Shown here piece by piece: positions 1 to 7,704 of a stretch of DNA of 37,680 nt; position 1 is the stretch's first letter, and the number at the start of each line of letters is the position of its first letter. The translations under genes and the position numbers were made by a program. The notes under the pieces are model-generated. The model was given only the letters and a program-made list of their open reading frames with translations, ran no database searches and was not told the origin of the DNA. The DNA comes from Pseudoselenomonas ruminantium (GTDB taxonomy: Bacteria; Bacillota; Negativicutes; Selenomonadales; Selenomonadaceae): positions 1-37,680 of the forward strand of contig SVBX01000030.1 of the NCBI GenBank assembly GCA_015058655.1, written 5' to 3'.

Positions 1-35
1 AGCAAGGAAAACCTTTGAAATTCCTTGCTTTTTTT
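1..35 (+). terminator. Rho-independent terminator of a gene left of the window
   Basis: A perfect 9-bp stem (AGCAAGGAA at 1-9 pairing with TTCCTTGCT at 21-29) is followed by a run of seven T on the plus strand. It would end transcription of a plus-strand gene lying to the left, convergent with the cobU end of the cobalamin operon. Confidence 0.75.
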
Positions 36-170
36 GATGCGAGATTTTTGATTTCGTGGCAAAGTCGGGTTATACCACAAATCAAGATTTCCATAAAGGT
101 ACTACATATATTCGTCCAAGAGACCTTCATTTATACAATAGACACGCTTATCTTGCCATTTCCCGAACAC
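36..170. other. Non-coding stretch downstream of cobU
   Basis: This AT-rich stretch lies between the terminator and the cobU stop codon. I see no ORF with a ribosome binding site, no minus-strand terminator for the cobalamin operon and no convincing promoter. The minus-strand operon may therefore read on past the window edge. Confidence 0.4.
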
Positions 171-818
171 TCACAAATAGCTAAGATGTAATAAATCCTG
201 TTCTACGGCTTTCTCCACTGTACAATTCAGCCTCTTGAGATTGATAGCCTGACCACAGACTGTCAGATATACGGCTTCTGCCCTTGAGGCCAGCTGCTGA
301 TTCATGAGACCAGACAGATCACGATAGAGTCGGGCCAAATGATTTTCTGGTACAATACCCGTCCCCACCTCGTTTGTAACCATGACAATAGCTCTGGCGC
401 ACTTCATTTCTGATATAGCTTTCAAAAGCTTATCACTCATTTCCTCTACTCGTTCATAAAGCATTTTTTCGTCCTGCATTTCACTATCTGTGCAACTGCA
501 GAGAAAATTACTGAGGTAGAGGGTCAGGCAGTCAAAGAGAATCACCTCGCAATTATTACCAGCCGCCTTAAGAGCGGACATCACAAGTTCTTCCGTAGGT
601 GCCTCAAAGGTCTGCCAATTCTCAGGACGCCGCTCCCGATGCCTTTGCACCCTGAATTTCATTTCCTCGTCCCAGACCTGTGCTGTGGCGATATAAGCTA
701 CTTTACCCCCAGGGGCAGCTGCCTTGGCATATTCTTCGGCAAAGGCAGACTTGCCAGAGCGGGCACCGCCGGTTACCAATATCAGCTTGGTCTTCGCTTT
801 CAATGTCTCTCTTTCCAT
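171..818 (-). CDS. cobU: Adenosylcobinamide kinase / adenosylcobinamide-phosphate guanylyltransferase
   Basis: This bifunctional cytosolic enzyme phosphorylates adenosylcobinamide and then transfers GMP from GTP to give adenosyl-GDP-cobinamide, the acceptor for the lower ligand. The 215-residue protein has the family P-loop GGARSGKS at residues 17-24, the conserved basic segment VQRHRERRP and the DCLTLYLSNFL segment. The start at 818 is preferred because GGAGG lies 10 bases upstream. An upstream in-frame ATG at 827 sits only one base after that GGAGG. The 5' end overlaps the cbiA stop by 19 bases, so translational coupling is likely. It is the last gene of the cbi block inside the window. CobS, CobT and CobC, which act with it, are not seen. 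Confidence 0.93.
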   Translation of the reverse strand: MERETLKAKTKLILVTGGARSGKSAFAEEYAKAAAPGGKVAYIATAQVWDEEMKFRVQRHRERRPENWQTFEAPTEELVMSALKAAGNNCEVILFDCLTLYLSNFLCSCTDSEMQDEKMLYERVEEMSDKLLKAISEMKCARAIVMVTNEVGTGIVPENHLARLYRDLSGLMNQQLASRAEAVYLTVCGQAINLKRLNCTVEKAVEQDLLHLSYL

Positions 819-2191
819 GCCGTACATGCCTCCACAAATGCCCTTGCCTGTTCCGGGCAGCCTGCAAAATGCAAGTGCAGATAACTGCCCAAAGTGTTAT
901 TGCACATCTGTCCTGCCCCATAGCTCTGACCGTTCCGCAGGCGGGTGAACTCAAAGGGCCGCTCTGTCGTTTTTTCGGTGTCTTCTTCCACTGAGAAGTG
1001 GAATTCGTGCCCGTGAATAAGGCTCCCCTTTCGCCCCAGCACCGTATCCCTTGACATGCGGGCTTCGATATAGCCCACAGTCTGCAATTTGCTGGTCATC
1101 ACCGCCCTGCCAGGGAAGATGCCTGTCATGGCATATTCCTGTCCCTCGAAATCCTGCAGGCTTTCCATCAGATACATATATCCTCCACATTCGGCATAGA
1201 CGGGCAAGCCTGACAGTGCCTTTTCCCGTATGTCCCGGCGCAGGGAATGATTATCTTCCAAGCGTTTAGCAAACATCTCCGGGAATCCGCCGCCTATGAT
1301 CAAGCCATCAACTTGAGGAAGGGACTTATCTGCCAAGGGACTGAAGGTAACCAGTTCTGCACCCAAGTCCTTCAAGACCTGCAAGCTTGCAGGATAATAG
1401 AAGGAAAAGGCCTCGTCCTTGGCCACGCCTATGCGACAAACGGGCATGGTGCAGCTTATGTTTCCCTCTGCAGGTTGAACCTGCAGAGGCTCTGCCGTTT
1501 CAGCCAGTTTCAGCATAGAATCCAAATCTACCTGTTCCCTCACGGCTATGCCCATGGCCTTCACGGCTTTCCTTGCCGGCTCATCTGCACCGCTTCGCTC
1601 TTCCACTGGCACCAACCCTAGATGCCTTTCAGGCATGCCAAGCCCCTCCTGGCGCCGCAGCACGCCGAAAACGGGCATGCCAATGCCGGCCATGGCTTCA
1701 CGCAGCATGGCCTCATGAGTGTCGGAGCCAACCCGGTTGAGAATCACTCCCGCAATCTTTACTTCTTTATCATAGTCACGAAACCCCAGAGCGATGGCCG
1801 CAGCAGAAGCCCCCATGGACTTGGCATCTATGACAAAAACCACTGGCGCTTTCAATAATTTCGCAATCTCCGCCGTTGAACTGATGCCCTGCCGCCCCCC
1901 GTCATAGAGGCCCATAACCCCTTCAATGATGGCGATTCCCGCCCCTTCCATTTCTCTGGCCAAAGAAGCCGACAACTTTTCCTTTGGGGTCAGCCATGTG
2001 TCCAGATTCATGCCAGGGCGCCCGGAAGCCAGCTGATGGTATCCGGGGTCAATATAATCCGGCCCGACCTTGAAGGACTGGACAGCCACGCCCCTTTCCC
2101 GCAGAGCCGCCAGCAGTCCAGTGACAATGGTAGTCTTGCCTGCTCCCGATTGGGTGGCAGCGATAACCAGGCGGGGAATATGACTTTCCAT
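800..2191 (-). CDS. cbiA: Cobyrinate a,c-diamide synthase
   Basis: CbiA amidates the a and c acetate side chains of cobyrinate using glutamine and ATP, the last macrocycle step represented here. The 463-residue protein has the dethiobiotin-synthetase-like N-terminal ATP domain with the P-loop ATQSGAGKTT near residues 13-22. A C-terminal class I glutamine amidotransferase domain has the GGGFPEMFA motif, the nucleophile cysteine in YAECGGY and a conserved histidine region HGHEFHFS. The length is normal for the family. The ATG at 2191 has GGAGG 7 bases upstream and follows cbiC by 12 bases. CbiA is the anaerobic-pathway enzyme, and the orthologous aerobic name is CobB. The cbi neighbours support the cbiA name. 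Confidence 0.95.
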   Translation of the reverse strand: MESHIPRLVIAATQSGAGKTTIVTGLLAALRERGVAVQSFKVGPDYIDPGYHQLASGRPGMNLDTWLTPKEKLSASLAREMEGAGIAIIEGVMGLYDGGRQGISSTAEIAKLLKAPVVFVIDAKSMGASAAAIALGFRDYDKEVKIAGVILNRVGSDTHEAMLREAMAGIGMPVFGVLRRQEGLGMPERHLGLVPVEERSGADEPARKAVKAMGIAVREQVDLDSMLKLAETAEPLQVQPAEGNISCTMPVCRIGVAKDEAFSFYYPASLQVLKDLGAELVTFSPLADKSLPQVDGLIIGGGFPEMFAKRLEDNHSLRRDIREKALSGLPVYAECGGYMYLMESLQDFEGQEYAMTGIFPGRAVMTSKLQTVGYIEARMSRDTVLGRKGSLIHGHEFHFSVEEDTEKTTERPFEFTRLRNGQSYGAGQMCNNTLGSYLHLHFAGCPEQARAFVEACTAWKERH

Positions 2192-2203
2192 GAGCAGCCT
2201 CCT

Positions 2204-2839
2204 TCAGGGACGGGTATCATCAATCAGATACATGACGGCATTGATAGCAGCTGCCGCAATGGGACTGCCGCCTTTGGTGCCCTCTACTGTAATGTACGGC
2301 ACCATATCCTGCTGGCGCAAAGCCTCCTTGGAGTCAGCCGCCCCTACGAAACCCACAGGAATACCCACGATGCAGGCGGGTCGCACTCCTTCTTCCTCCA
2401 CCAGGCGCAAGACTTCGAAGAGTGCGGTTGGAGCATTGCCAATAGCTACGATACTGCCCTCTAGCTTTTTGCCAAAGTGACGCATGGCCGCCATGGAACG
2501 GGTAATGCCCTCAGCCTTGGCAACTTCTGCAATCTCAGGATCGGCTATCAGACAGTGAACCTCGCCGCCAAAGGAGGAAAGTTTCCGCTTATTGATGCCG
2601 GTGCGCACCATTTCCACATCGGTATAAATATCACAGCCTGAAAGCAAAGCTTCCTGAGCCTTGCTGATAGCTTCCGGATGCAGGTGAATCAGCGGGGCAT
2701 AATCCACATCCCCTGCAGCATGAATAAGCCTGGAGTAGACCTTTGTTTCCCCTTCGCTCAAATTCATGCCTGCCAGATGAGGCGCGATGATCTCCATGCT
2801 GCGATGCTCGATTTCCATAGGCTTGGTGATGAAATCCAT
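2204..2839 (-). CDS. cbiC: Cobalt-precorrin-8X methylmutase
   Basis: CbiC moves the methyl group from C11 to C12 of cobalt-precorrin-8 to give cobyrinate, the rearrangement that completes the corrin ring. The 211-residue protein has the family layout: an N-terminal IEHRSMEII segment with the catalytic-type histidine, the DVEMVRTGI segment, and the C-terminal GNAPTALFE, PVGFVGAADSK and GGSPIAAAAINA segments. The ATG at 2839 is preceded by GGAGGTTG at good spacing. It sits 3 bases from cbiJ and 12 bases from cbiA in a tightly packed operon. Confidence 0.95.
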   Translation of the reverse strand: MDFITKPMEIEHRSMEIIAPHLAGMNLSEGETKVYSRLIHAAGDVDYAPLIHLHPEAISKAQEALLSGCDIYTDVEMVRTGINKRKLSSFGGEVHCLIADPEIAEVAKAEGITRSMAAMRHFGKKLEGSIVAIGNAPTALFEVLRLVEEEGVRPACIVGIPVGFVGAADSKEALRQQDMVPYITVEGTKGGSPIAAAAINAVMYLIDDTRP

Positions 2840-2842
2840 TTT

Positions 2843-3622
2843 TTATTCAACCTCCTTCAGCAGGTTTTGCAAATGGTCTTGTACTTCTTCAAAGCTGCTG
2901 CACAGGCAGTCATAGTCAAGGCAAGGCCTGTCAATGACAATGAGAGGCAAGCCAAGCTCCGCTGCGGCCTGCAATTTTGTATCCGTTCCTCCTAAAGTGC
3001 CGCTGTTCTTGGTGACTATGACTTCGGCTCCGTATCGTAAAAACAATTCCCTGTTCAAAGCGACAGAAAATGGCCCCTGCAAGGCCACGATCTGGTCAGG
3101 AGCCAGCCCAAGTTCCTCGCAAAGACTGACCACCTCAGCCGTAGGCAGCACCCTGGCTATCAAGCGGCAATTCTGCAAGGAAGGAGCTGCGGTGAACTTG
3201 CTGAGATTGCGGCTGCCAGTGGTGAGAAAAATGACCTTTCCCAGATTGGCTGCCTTCTCTGCCGCTTCTTCATAGCTATGCACTATAAGAGCGTTTTCAT
3301 AGTTCAGCTGAGTGAGGTCACGCTCATAGCGAAGATACGGTACCTTCACCATCCTACAGGCCTGCATGGCATTTTTAGAAGCATTCACTGCATAGGGGTG
3401 GCTGGCATCTACACAGGCACGGATACCCTTTGCCTGAAAATAGGCTTCCAAGGCTCCTTCATCCATAGGCTCATCATTTATGACAAGGCTGCTTCCCTGA
3501 TTTTCCTCCAGAAGCTGCCTGCCATAGGAACTGACCACTGAAGCCGTCACATCATAGCCCTGCTCCAAAAGTTTTTTCACCAGTTCTCTGCCATCCTGGG
3601 TACCTGCCATGACGAAAATCAT
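2843..3622 (-). CDS. cbiJ: Cobalt-precorrin-6A reductase
   Basis: CbiJ/CobK reduces the macrocycle of (cobalt-)precorrin-6A using a nicotinamide cofactor. The 259-residue protein starts with the family's nucleotide-binding strand (MIFVMAGTQDGREL) and contains DASHPYAVNASKNAM and FLTTGSRNLSKF, both typical of CbiJ/CobK. Near the C terminus is VTKNSGTLGGTDTK, matching the family's conserved KNSG segment. Its ATG shares one base with the cbiH stop (TGATG), which suggests re-initiation coupling. The cbi context decides for the cobalt-containing substrate. Confidence 0.92.
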   Translation of the reverse strand: MIFVMAGTQDGRELVKKLLEQGYDVTASVVSSYGRQLLEENQGSSLVINDEPMDEGALEAYFQAKGIRACVDASHPYAVNASKNAMQACRMVKVPYLRYERDLTQLNYENALIVHSYEEAAEKAANLGKVIFLTTGSRNLSKFTAAPSLQNCRLIARVLPTAEVVSLCEELGLAPDQIVALQGPFSVALNRELFLRYGAEVIVTKNSGTLGGTDTKLQAAAELGLPLIVIDRPCLDYDCLCSSFEEVQDHLQNLLKEVE

Positions 3623-4380
3623 CAGAGTTTCTCCTTTTTCTCATAGCCTCTTGGCGTCACCATCCAGCCTTCCTGCACATAGGTCTGGGAGTTGCCGATG
3701 ATAACCAGGGAGAACATATTGATTTCTTCTTTGGTAAAATCCTGCAAAGTAGAGATTACCTTGGACTGCTTCTCCCGGCTGGCTGCGGTGACAATGCCCA
3801 CGGGGGTATCCGAACTGCGATGCTTCAGCATGATTTCCCGCACTTCCTCGATATTCTGCACCCGCTTCTTGCTCTTTGGATTATAGAGGGCAGTGACAAA
3901 ATCTCCCTCTGCTGCCATCTGCACCCGTTTGCGGATCAGCTCCCACGGCGTCAGAAGATTGGACAAGCTGATGACGGCGAAGTCGTGCATCAGCGGTGCT
4001 CCCAAAATAGAGGCTGCCGCATTCACAGCCGACACACCTGCCACCACGCCCCCCCACTCCGGGCGCTTTTCCTCCGGCAGTTTCAGAATCAGTTCCAACA
4101 CCAGACCTGCCATGCCGTAGACCCCGGCATCACCGCTGGAAACCACCACAGTTTCCCTGCCGGAAGCTGCTATCTCCACCGCCATGCGACAACGGTCAAT
4201 TTCCTGCATCATGCCAGTGCCAATGACTTCTTTTGAGCCGTCCTCCAAGAGTTCCTCTATGAGCTTGATATAAGTATTATATCCCGCCACCACTTCTGCC
4301 TGCTCGATGGCTTGCAGTGCCCGGGGCGTCATGTCCAAAAGACTGCCAGGGCCAAGGCCAACTACCGTTATCTTTGCCAT
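3622..4380 (-). CDS. cbiH: Cobalt-precorrin-3B C17-methyltransferase
   Basis: CbiH uses S-adenosylmethionine to methylate C17 and promotes ring contraction. The 252-residue protein is a tetrapyrrole methylase: ITVVGLGPGS at the N terminus, SSGDAGVYGMAG in the SAM site, GVSAVNAAAS, and ALYNPKSKKR near the middle, the last being characteristic of CbiH/CobJ. The start is set at the ATG at 4380, with AGGTGA about 5 bases upstream. The longer reading from 4389 would need a GTG that overlaps that same ribosome binding site. It follows cbiG by 16 bases. Confidence 0.94.
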   Translation of the reverse strand: MAKITVVGLGPGSLLDMTPRALQAIEQAEVVAGYNTYIKLIEELLEDGSKEVIGTGMMQEIDRCRMAVEIAASGRETVVVSSGDAGVYGMAGLVLELILKLPEEKRPEWGGVVAGVSAVNAAASILGAPLMHDFAVISLSNLLTPWELIRKRVQMAAEGDFVTALYNPKSKKRVQNIEEVREIMLKHRSSDTPVGIVTAASREKQSKVISTLQDFTKEEINMFSLVIIGNSQTYVQEGWMVTPRGYEKKEKL

Positions 4381-4396
4381 ATCTATCACCTGTACC

Positions 4397-5476
4397 TTAC
4401 CAATGCCAGAGCAGGGAGACCGTCACCTGTTCGTATTTGCTTTTCAACAGGGCAAATCTCACCCCTGTGCTCATACCTGCAGCTTCACACAAGGCTGCAG
4501 CCTCGCAGACATTGCCTACTCCTACTCTGCTCCTCACGAATTCGGACTGCATGAGATGAAAGTCATCTATCTGTTGCTCCAATGCCCCGGGCTCATAGAA
4601 ATGAATAGGAACATCCAGCTCTCGGGCAGCCTCCAGCAAGCCCTCCTCATGGGCTTTAATGGAAACGCTGGCCATGGCATCTATAAAGGATACATCCCTG
4701 CCGATTGATTTGCAGGCCTGTTCCAGGGCCGACATGACCAAGGCCTTGTCCACGCCCTTGCGACAACCAACCCCTGCTATCAACTGATTTGGCACCAGAT
4801 ACAGAGTATCAGGAGGAATATCTTTTTCCTCCGGCAGTTCTTCCCTGGAGCAGAGAATCGCCTTGAAAGCAGTCGTCTTCTCCTGCTGGTCCAGCAATTC
4901 ATATTCTGCCAGTTTTGCCAGATAAAATTCCCTGTGCGGCAGGCCGTGACTTGCCTGATATTCGATTTCTTTCCCCTCCAACAGAGCAGAGTTCAGCACC
5001 TTGATACGGGCCTTGGGCCAGGGATGCAGAGCCGTTTGTCCCGCAAAAGCATCCGGGGCTATCTTGCCTGCTATGTCCGTTGCCGTGGTGATGACAGGCT
5101 GGGCACCAATGACTTCTGCCAATTGACGAGTGAGAAAATTCGCCCCTCCCACATGACCTGACAGGAGACTGATGGCAAACCTGCCCTGCTCATCGCAGAC
5201 AATCACCGCGGGATCTGTCAGCTTGTCCTTCAGCAGCGGGGCCATGGTGCGCACTACAATGCCCGCAGCCATCACACAGATCAGCACATCATAATGAGTA
5301 AAGCAATCCTTGAAAGACTCCCCAAACTTCGCGAAGGCAAAAAAATGCTTGGGCTCGAACCCCTCAGATTCTATTTTCTCCGATACATAGACATCCGGTA
5401 TCTCGGGCAGGAGCTTTTGCACCCTCCGTGCCAAATCAGCCCCCCTGGCTGTGAGGGCCAAAACCGCCATTCTCAT
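4397..5476 (-). CDS. cbiG: Cobalt-precorrin-5A hydrolase
   Basis: CbiG opens the delta-lactone of cobalt-precorrin-5A and releases the two-carbon fragment as acetaldehyde, a step specific to the anaerobic pathway. The 359-residue protein has the N-terminal and middle CbiG regions (AGIVVRTMAPLLKDK, then VVCDEQGRFAISLLSGHVGGAN) and the C-terminal domain beginning at LIAGVGCRKG and ending VGVGNVCEAAALCEA. The full length with the C-terminal domain matches stand-alone CbiG. The ATG at 5476 has AGAGGAC upstream and lies 2 bases after cbiF. Confidence 0.95.
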   Translation of the reverse strand: MRMAVLALTARGADLARRVQKLLPEIPDVYVSEKIESEGFEPKHFFAFAKFGESFKDCFTHYDVLICVMAAGIVVRTMAPLLKDKLTDPAVIVCDEQGRFAISLLSGHVGGANFLTRQLAEVIGAQPVITTATDIAGKIAPDAFAGQTALHPWPKARIKVLNSALLEGKEIEYQASHGLPHREFYLAKLAEYELLDQQEKTTAFKAILCSREELPEEKDIPPDTLYLVPNQLIAGVGCRKGVDKALVMSALEQACKSIGRDVSFIDAMASVSIKAHEEGLLEAARELDVPIHFYEPGALEQQIDDFHLMQSEFVRSRVGVGNVCEAAALCEAAGMSTGVRFALLKSKYEQVTVSLLWHW

Positions 5477-5478
5477 CG

Positions 5479-6243
5479 CTAGTCCTCTTGCTTAGAAGCT
5501 TCCCGGAACATATGCGAAAAAGTAGGGGCGTAAAGCTGTGACAGCTCATAATCTCCAGCCAGGCAAGGACTCACCACAATCATAGCGGTGCGGTCAATAT
5601 CCTTGTCCTTGATTTCCTCACAAATGGTGGCAAGCGTGGCCCGCACGATCTTCTGCTGGGGCCAGGACGCCCTCTGCACAATGGCAATAGGAGTTTCTTC
5701 CGTATATCCTCCTGCTATAAGTTCTTGCACCACCTTATCCAGCATGGTGATGGAAAGAAAGATGCACATGGTGGAACCATGCTGTGCCAAGGAGCGCAGT
5801 TTCTCCCGTTCCGGCACAGGAGTCCTTCCCTCCTGACGAGTGACTATCACTGTCTGGGAAACCCCAGGCAGGGTGTATTCCTGTTTCAAGGCGGCAGCGG
5901 TGGCCAGGAAAGAACTTACGCCAGGCACCACATCGTATTCAATGCCACGGGCTTTAAAGGCATCCATCTGCTCTTGAATAGCCCCATAGATAGCAGGATC
6001 ACCAGTATGGAGCCGCACTGTCATTTTGTCAGCTGCTTCTGCCTGCTCAATAGTCTTTACTACCTCATCCAGAGTCATAGAAGCAGAATTATGGATTTCT
6101 GCCCCCTCCTTGCAATAGGAAAGCAATTCCGGATTAACCAGGGAACCAGCGTAAATCACCACATCTGCACTTTCCAAATACTTTCTGCCCTTTACAGTAA
6201 TCAGCTCCGGGTCGCCGGGGCCTGCGCCTACTATATGTACCAT
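5479..6243 (-). CDS. cbiF: Cobalt-precorrin-4 C11-methyltransferase
   Basis: CbiF methylates C11 of cobalt-precorrin-4 with S-adenosylmethionine. The 254-residue protein begins VHIVGAGPGDPELITVKG, a typical CbiF/CobM start, and carries VIYAGSLVNPELL, RLHTGDPAIYGAIQEQ, PGVSSFLATAAAL and IVQRASWPQQK. All of these are family landmarks around the SAM and tetrapyrrole cleft. The ATG at 6243 has GGGAGG about 9 bases upstream. That ribosome binding site is at the edge of the structured spacer separating this gene from cbiT, so the spacer folds could affect its translation. Confidence 0.95.
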   Translation of the reverse strand: MVHIVGAGPGDPELITVKGRKYLESADVVIYAGSLVNPELLSYCKEGAEIHNSASMTLDEVVKTIEQAEAADKMTVRLHTGDPAIYGAIQEQMDAFKARGIEYDVVPGVSSFLATAAALKQEYTLPGVSQTVIVTRQEGRTPVPEREKLRSLAQHGSTMCIFLSITMLDKVVQELIAGGYTEETPIAIVQRASWPQQKIVRATLATICEEIKDKDIDRTAMIVVSPCLAGDYELSQLYAPTFSHMFREASKQED

Positions 6244-6277
6244 TTTGCCAGCCTCCCAAAATCACTGCGTCTTATAA

Positions 6278-6393
6278 CACCATTGTTCAAATTTTGCCGT
6301 AGGCAAAATCTTCCAATTGGTGTTTCAACGAGGCGGGAGATATTAGCTCGCCGCCTGTTAGTAGTTTGCCGCCCCCACTTATAGAAGTGGGGG
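6278..6393. repeat. Structured intergenic element with three consecutive hairpins between cbiT and cbiF
   Basis: The 165-base gap between cbiT and cbiF holds three inverted repeats. The first, 6278-6322, is a nested hairpin with an outer CACCATTG/CAATTGGTG arm (one bulge) and an inner ATTTTGCC/GGCAAAAT arm. The second, 6332-6355, pairs GGCGGGAG with CTCGCCGCC (one bulge). The third, 6372-6393, has a perfect 9-bp stem CCCCCACTT/AAGTGGGGG and a 4-base loop. None has a long T tail, so these are not plain terminators. All other cbi junctions overlap or are under 30 bases. I read it as a repeat or miniature mobile element, or a processed RNA structure. A 64-codon ORF crosses it but has no support as a gene. 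Confidence 0.6.
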
Positions 6394-6408
6394 ACATCTT
6401 CGTCCGAG

Positions 6409-7032
6409 TTATACCGCCTTCTCATTCATATCCGCCAAACCGTTCTGATCCTTGTCCCACTTCTTAGCCGTAAGGATATATACAGGGTTTACAGCCTTCG
6501 CCATATCATATGGGCCAACCTGCTGCAAATGAGAAACTTGCACCTGAATAGTTTCATAGCTATACTCCGTATCCCTGGACCGGAAATACTCAATGGCATG
6601 CATCAAGCTCTGCACTGTGATGCAGTTCACTACGATGCGTCCCCCAGACTTGAGCTTGCCATTCACCGCATCCAGGATAGAACAAAGCTTGCCGCCGCTG
6701 CCTCCCACGAAAACCGCATCGCACTGTGGCAAAGAAGCAAGGCCTGCAGGAGCTTCCTCATTGATAACAGTTATGTTGCGTACAGCGAAATTAGCAGCAT
6801 TAGCCCTTATAAGAGCCACGGCCTCCGGATTCCTCTCCAAAGCATAGACTCGGCCCTTGGGCACCAAACGAGCCGCCTCCACAGAAATGGAACCTGTACC
6901 AGCGCCGATATCATAGACCAGCGAATGGGGGGCAAGGCGGGCCTTCACCAGAGAAAGTATGCGTATTTCCTGCTTGGTCATGGGCACTTTGCCACGGATA
7001 AATTCTTCATCATCAATGCCTAAATAATCCAT
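6409..7032 (-). CDS. cbiT: Cobalt-precorrin-6B (C15)-methyltransferase, decarboxylating
   Basis: CbiT methylates C15 and removes the C12 acetate carboxyl group. The 207-residue protein is a Rossmann-type methyltransferase with the SAM loop VYDIGAGTGSISVEAARL, the acidic end of strand two (ALERNPEAV) and the FVGGSGGKL motif typical of CbiT. The N-terminal DEEFIRGKVPMTKQEIR is also a family signature. It acts with CbiE, encoded 27 bases upstream; in many bacteria the two domains are fused as CobL. The ATG at 7032 has AAAGGAG 7 bases upstream. After its stop comes the structured spacer. Confidence 0.94.
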   Translation of the reverse strand: MDYLGIDDEEFIRGKVPMTKQEIRILSLVKARLAPHSLVYDIGAGTGSISVEAARLVPKGRVYALERNPEAVALIRANAANFAVRNITVINEEAPAGLASLPQCDAVFVGGSGGKLCSILDAVNGKLKSGGRIVVNCITVQSLMHAIEYFRSRDTEYSYETIQVQVSHLQQVGPYDMAKAVNPVYILTAKKWDKDQNGLADMNEKAV

Positions 7033-7059
7033 CAGCCTGCTCCTTTACTGTAGTATCTG

Positions 7060-7704
7060 TCAACCTTGGACAATCAGGATGCCATGGGATTTTTCCTCCA
7101 GTTCCTGTGCCTCTGCCAAAGTGGTATGGGTTATTTCCTCATCGGGATAGGAAAGCCTCAGCAGGATCGAGCATAATGCCTCCTTAGGCCAGCCCTCTGC
7201 CATCAGCAGGCTGGTTATAGTATGGGAATTGAATTTCCCATCTGTCAGCATGCCCAATACTCGCCCAGGCTGATAGCGAAGCTCTTCCCTGGCAGGTTTC
7301 CTGCCGTGGAAGCTCAGCAGCTTTGCCTCATGCCAGGGCAGTGCCAACCGACAGAAAGCAAGCTGCATGGCGCTGAGCCCCGGAATCACTTCAATGCGCT
7401 CTCGTGGAAACTCTCTTCTCAAAGCATCAAGCAGGGAGTAATAGCCAGGGTCACCTGATACCAATACGCCTACATCATCTGATTCAAGTTCCTGCTTGAT
7501 GAAGCTCATCACCGCAGGAATATCGCCGCCAATGGGAAAAGTACGGCAGGCATCTCCCGCATATTGCGCCAGCGCCCGGCGACCGCCAACCAGCACTCTG
7601 GCAGCTGCGATAGCCTTGACGGCTGCCGGCAGCAAATAATCAGGAGAGCCGGGACCTATGCCAATGACACGGATTTTGTGCATTTTCACTGTAACATCTT
7701 CCAT
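7060..7704 (-). CDS. cbiE: Cobalt-precorrin-7 (C5)-methyltransferase
   Basis: CbiE methylates C5 with S-adenosylmethionine as the partner of CbiT. The 214-residue tetrapyrrole methylase has IRVIGIGPGSPDYL at the N terminus, VLVSGDPGYYSLLDAL in the SAM pocket, EVIPGLSAMQLAFCRL and LLSFHGRKP, which together mark CbiE. The ATG at 7704 is chosen because GGGGAGG lies 7 bases upstream; the 7710 reading would need a TTG. The start lies inside the end of cbiD (19-base overlap), so the two genes are coupled. Confidence 0.93.
   Translation of the reverse strand: MEDVTVKMHKIRVIGIGPGSPDYLLPAAVKAIAAARVLVGGRRALAQYAGDACRTFPIGGDIPAVMSFIKQELESDDVGVLVSGDPGYYSLLDALRREFPRERIEVIPGLSAMQLAFCRLALPWHEAKLLSFHGRKPAREELRYQPGRVLGMLTDGKFNSHTITSLLMAEGWPKEALCSILLRLSYPDEEITHTTLAEAQELEEKSHGILIVQG

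Noticed and set aside
6231..6425. 64-codon minus-strand ORF across the cbiT–cbiF spacer
   Set aside because: It overlaps both neighbouring genes, lacks a ribosome binding site and runs through three inverted repeats. The repeats, not a peptide, explain the sequence.
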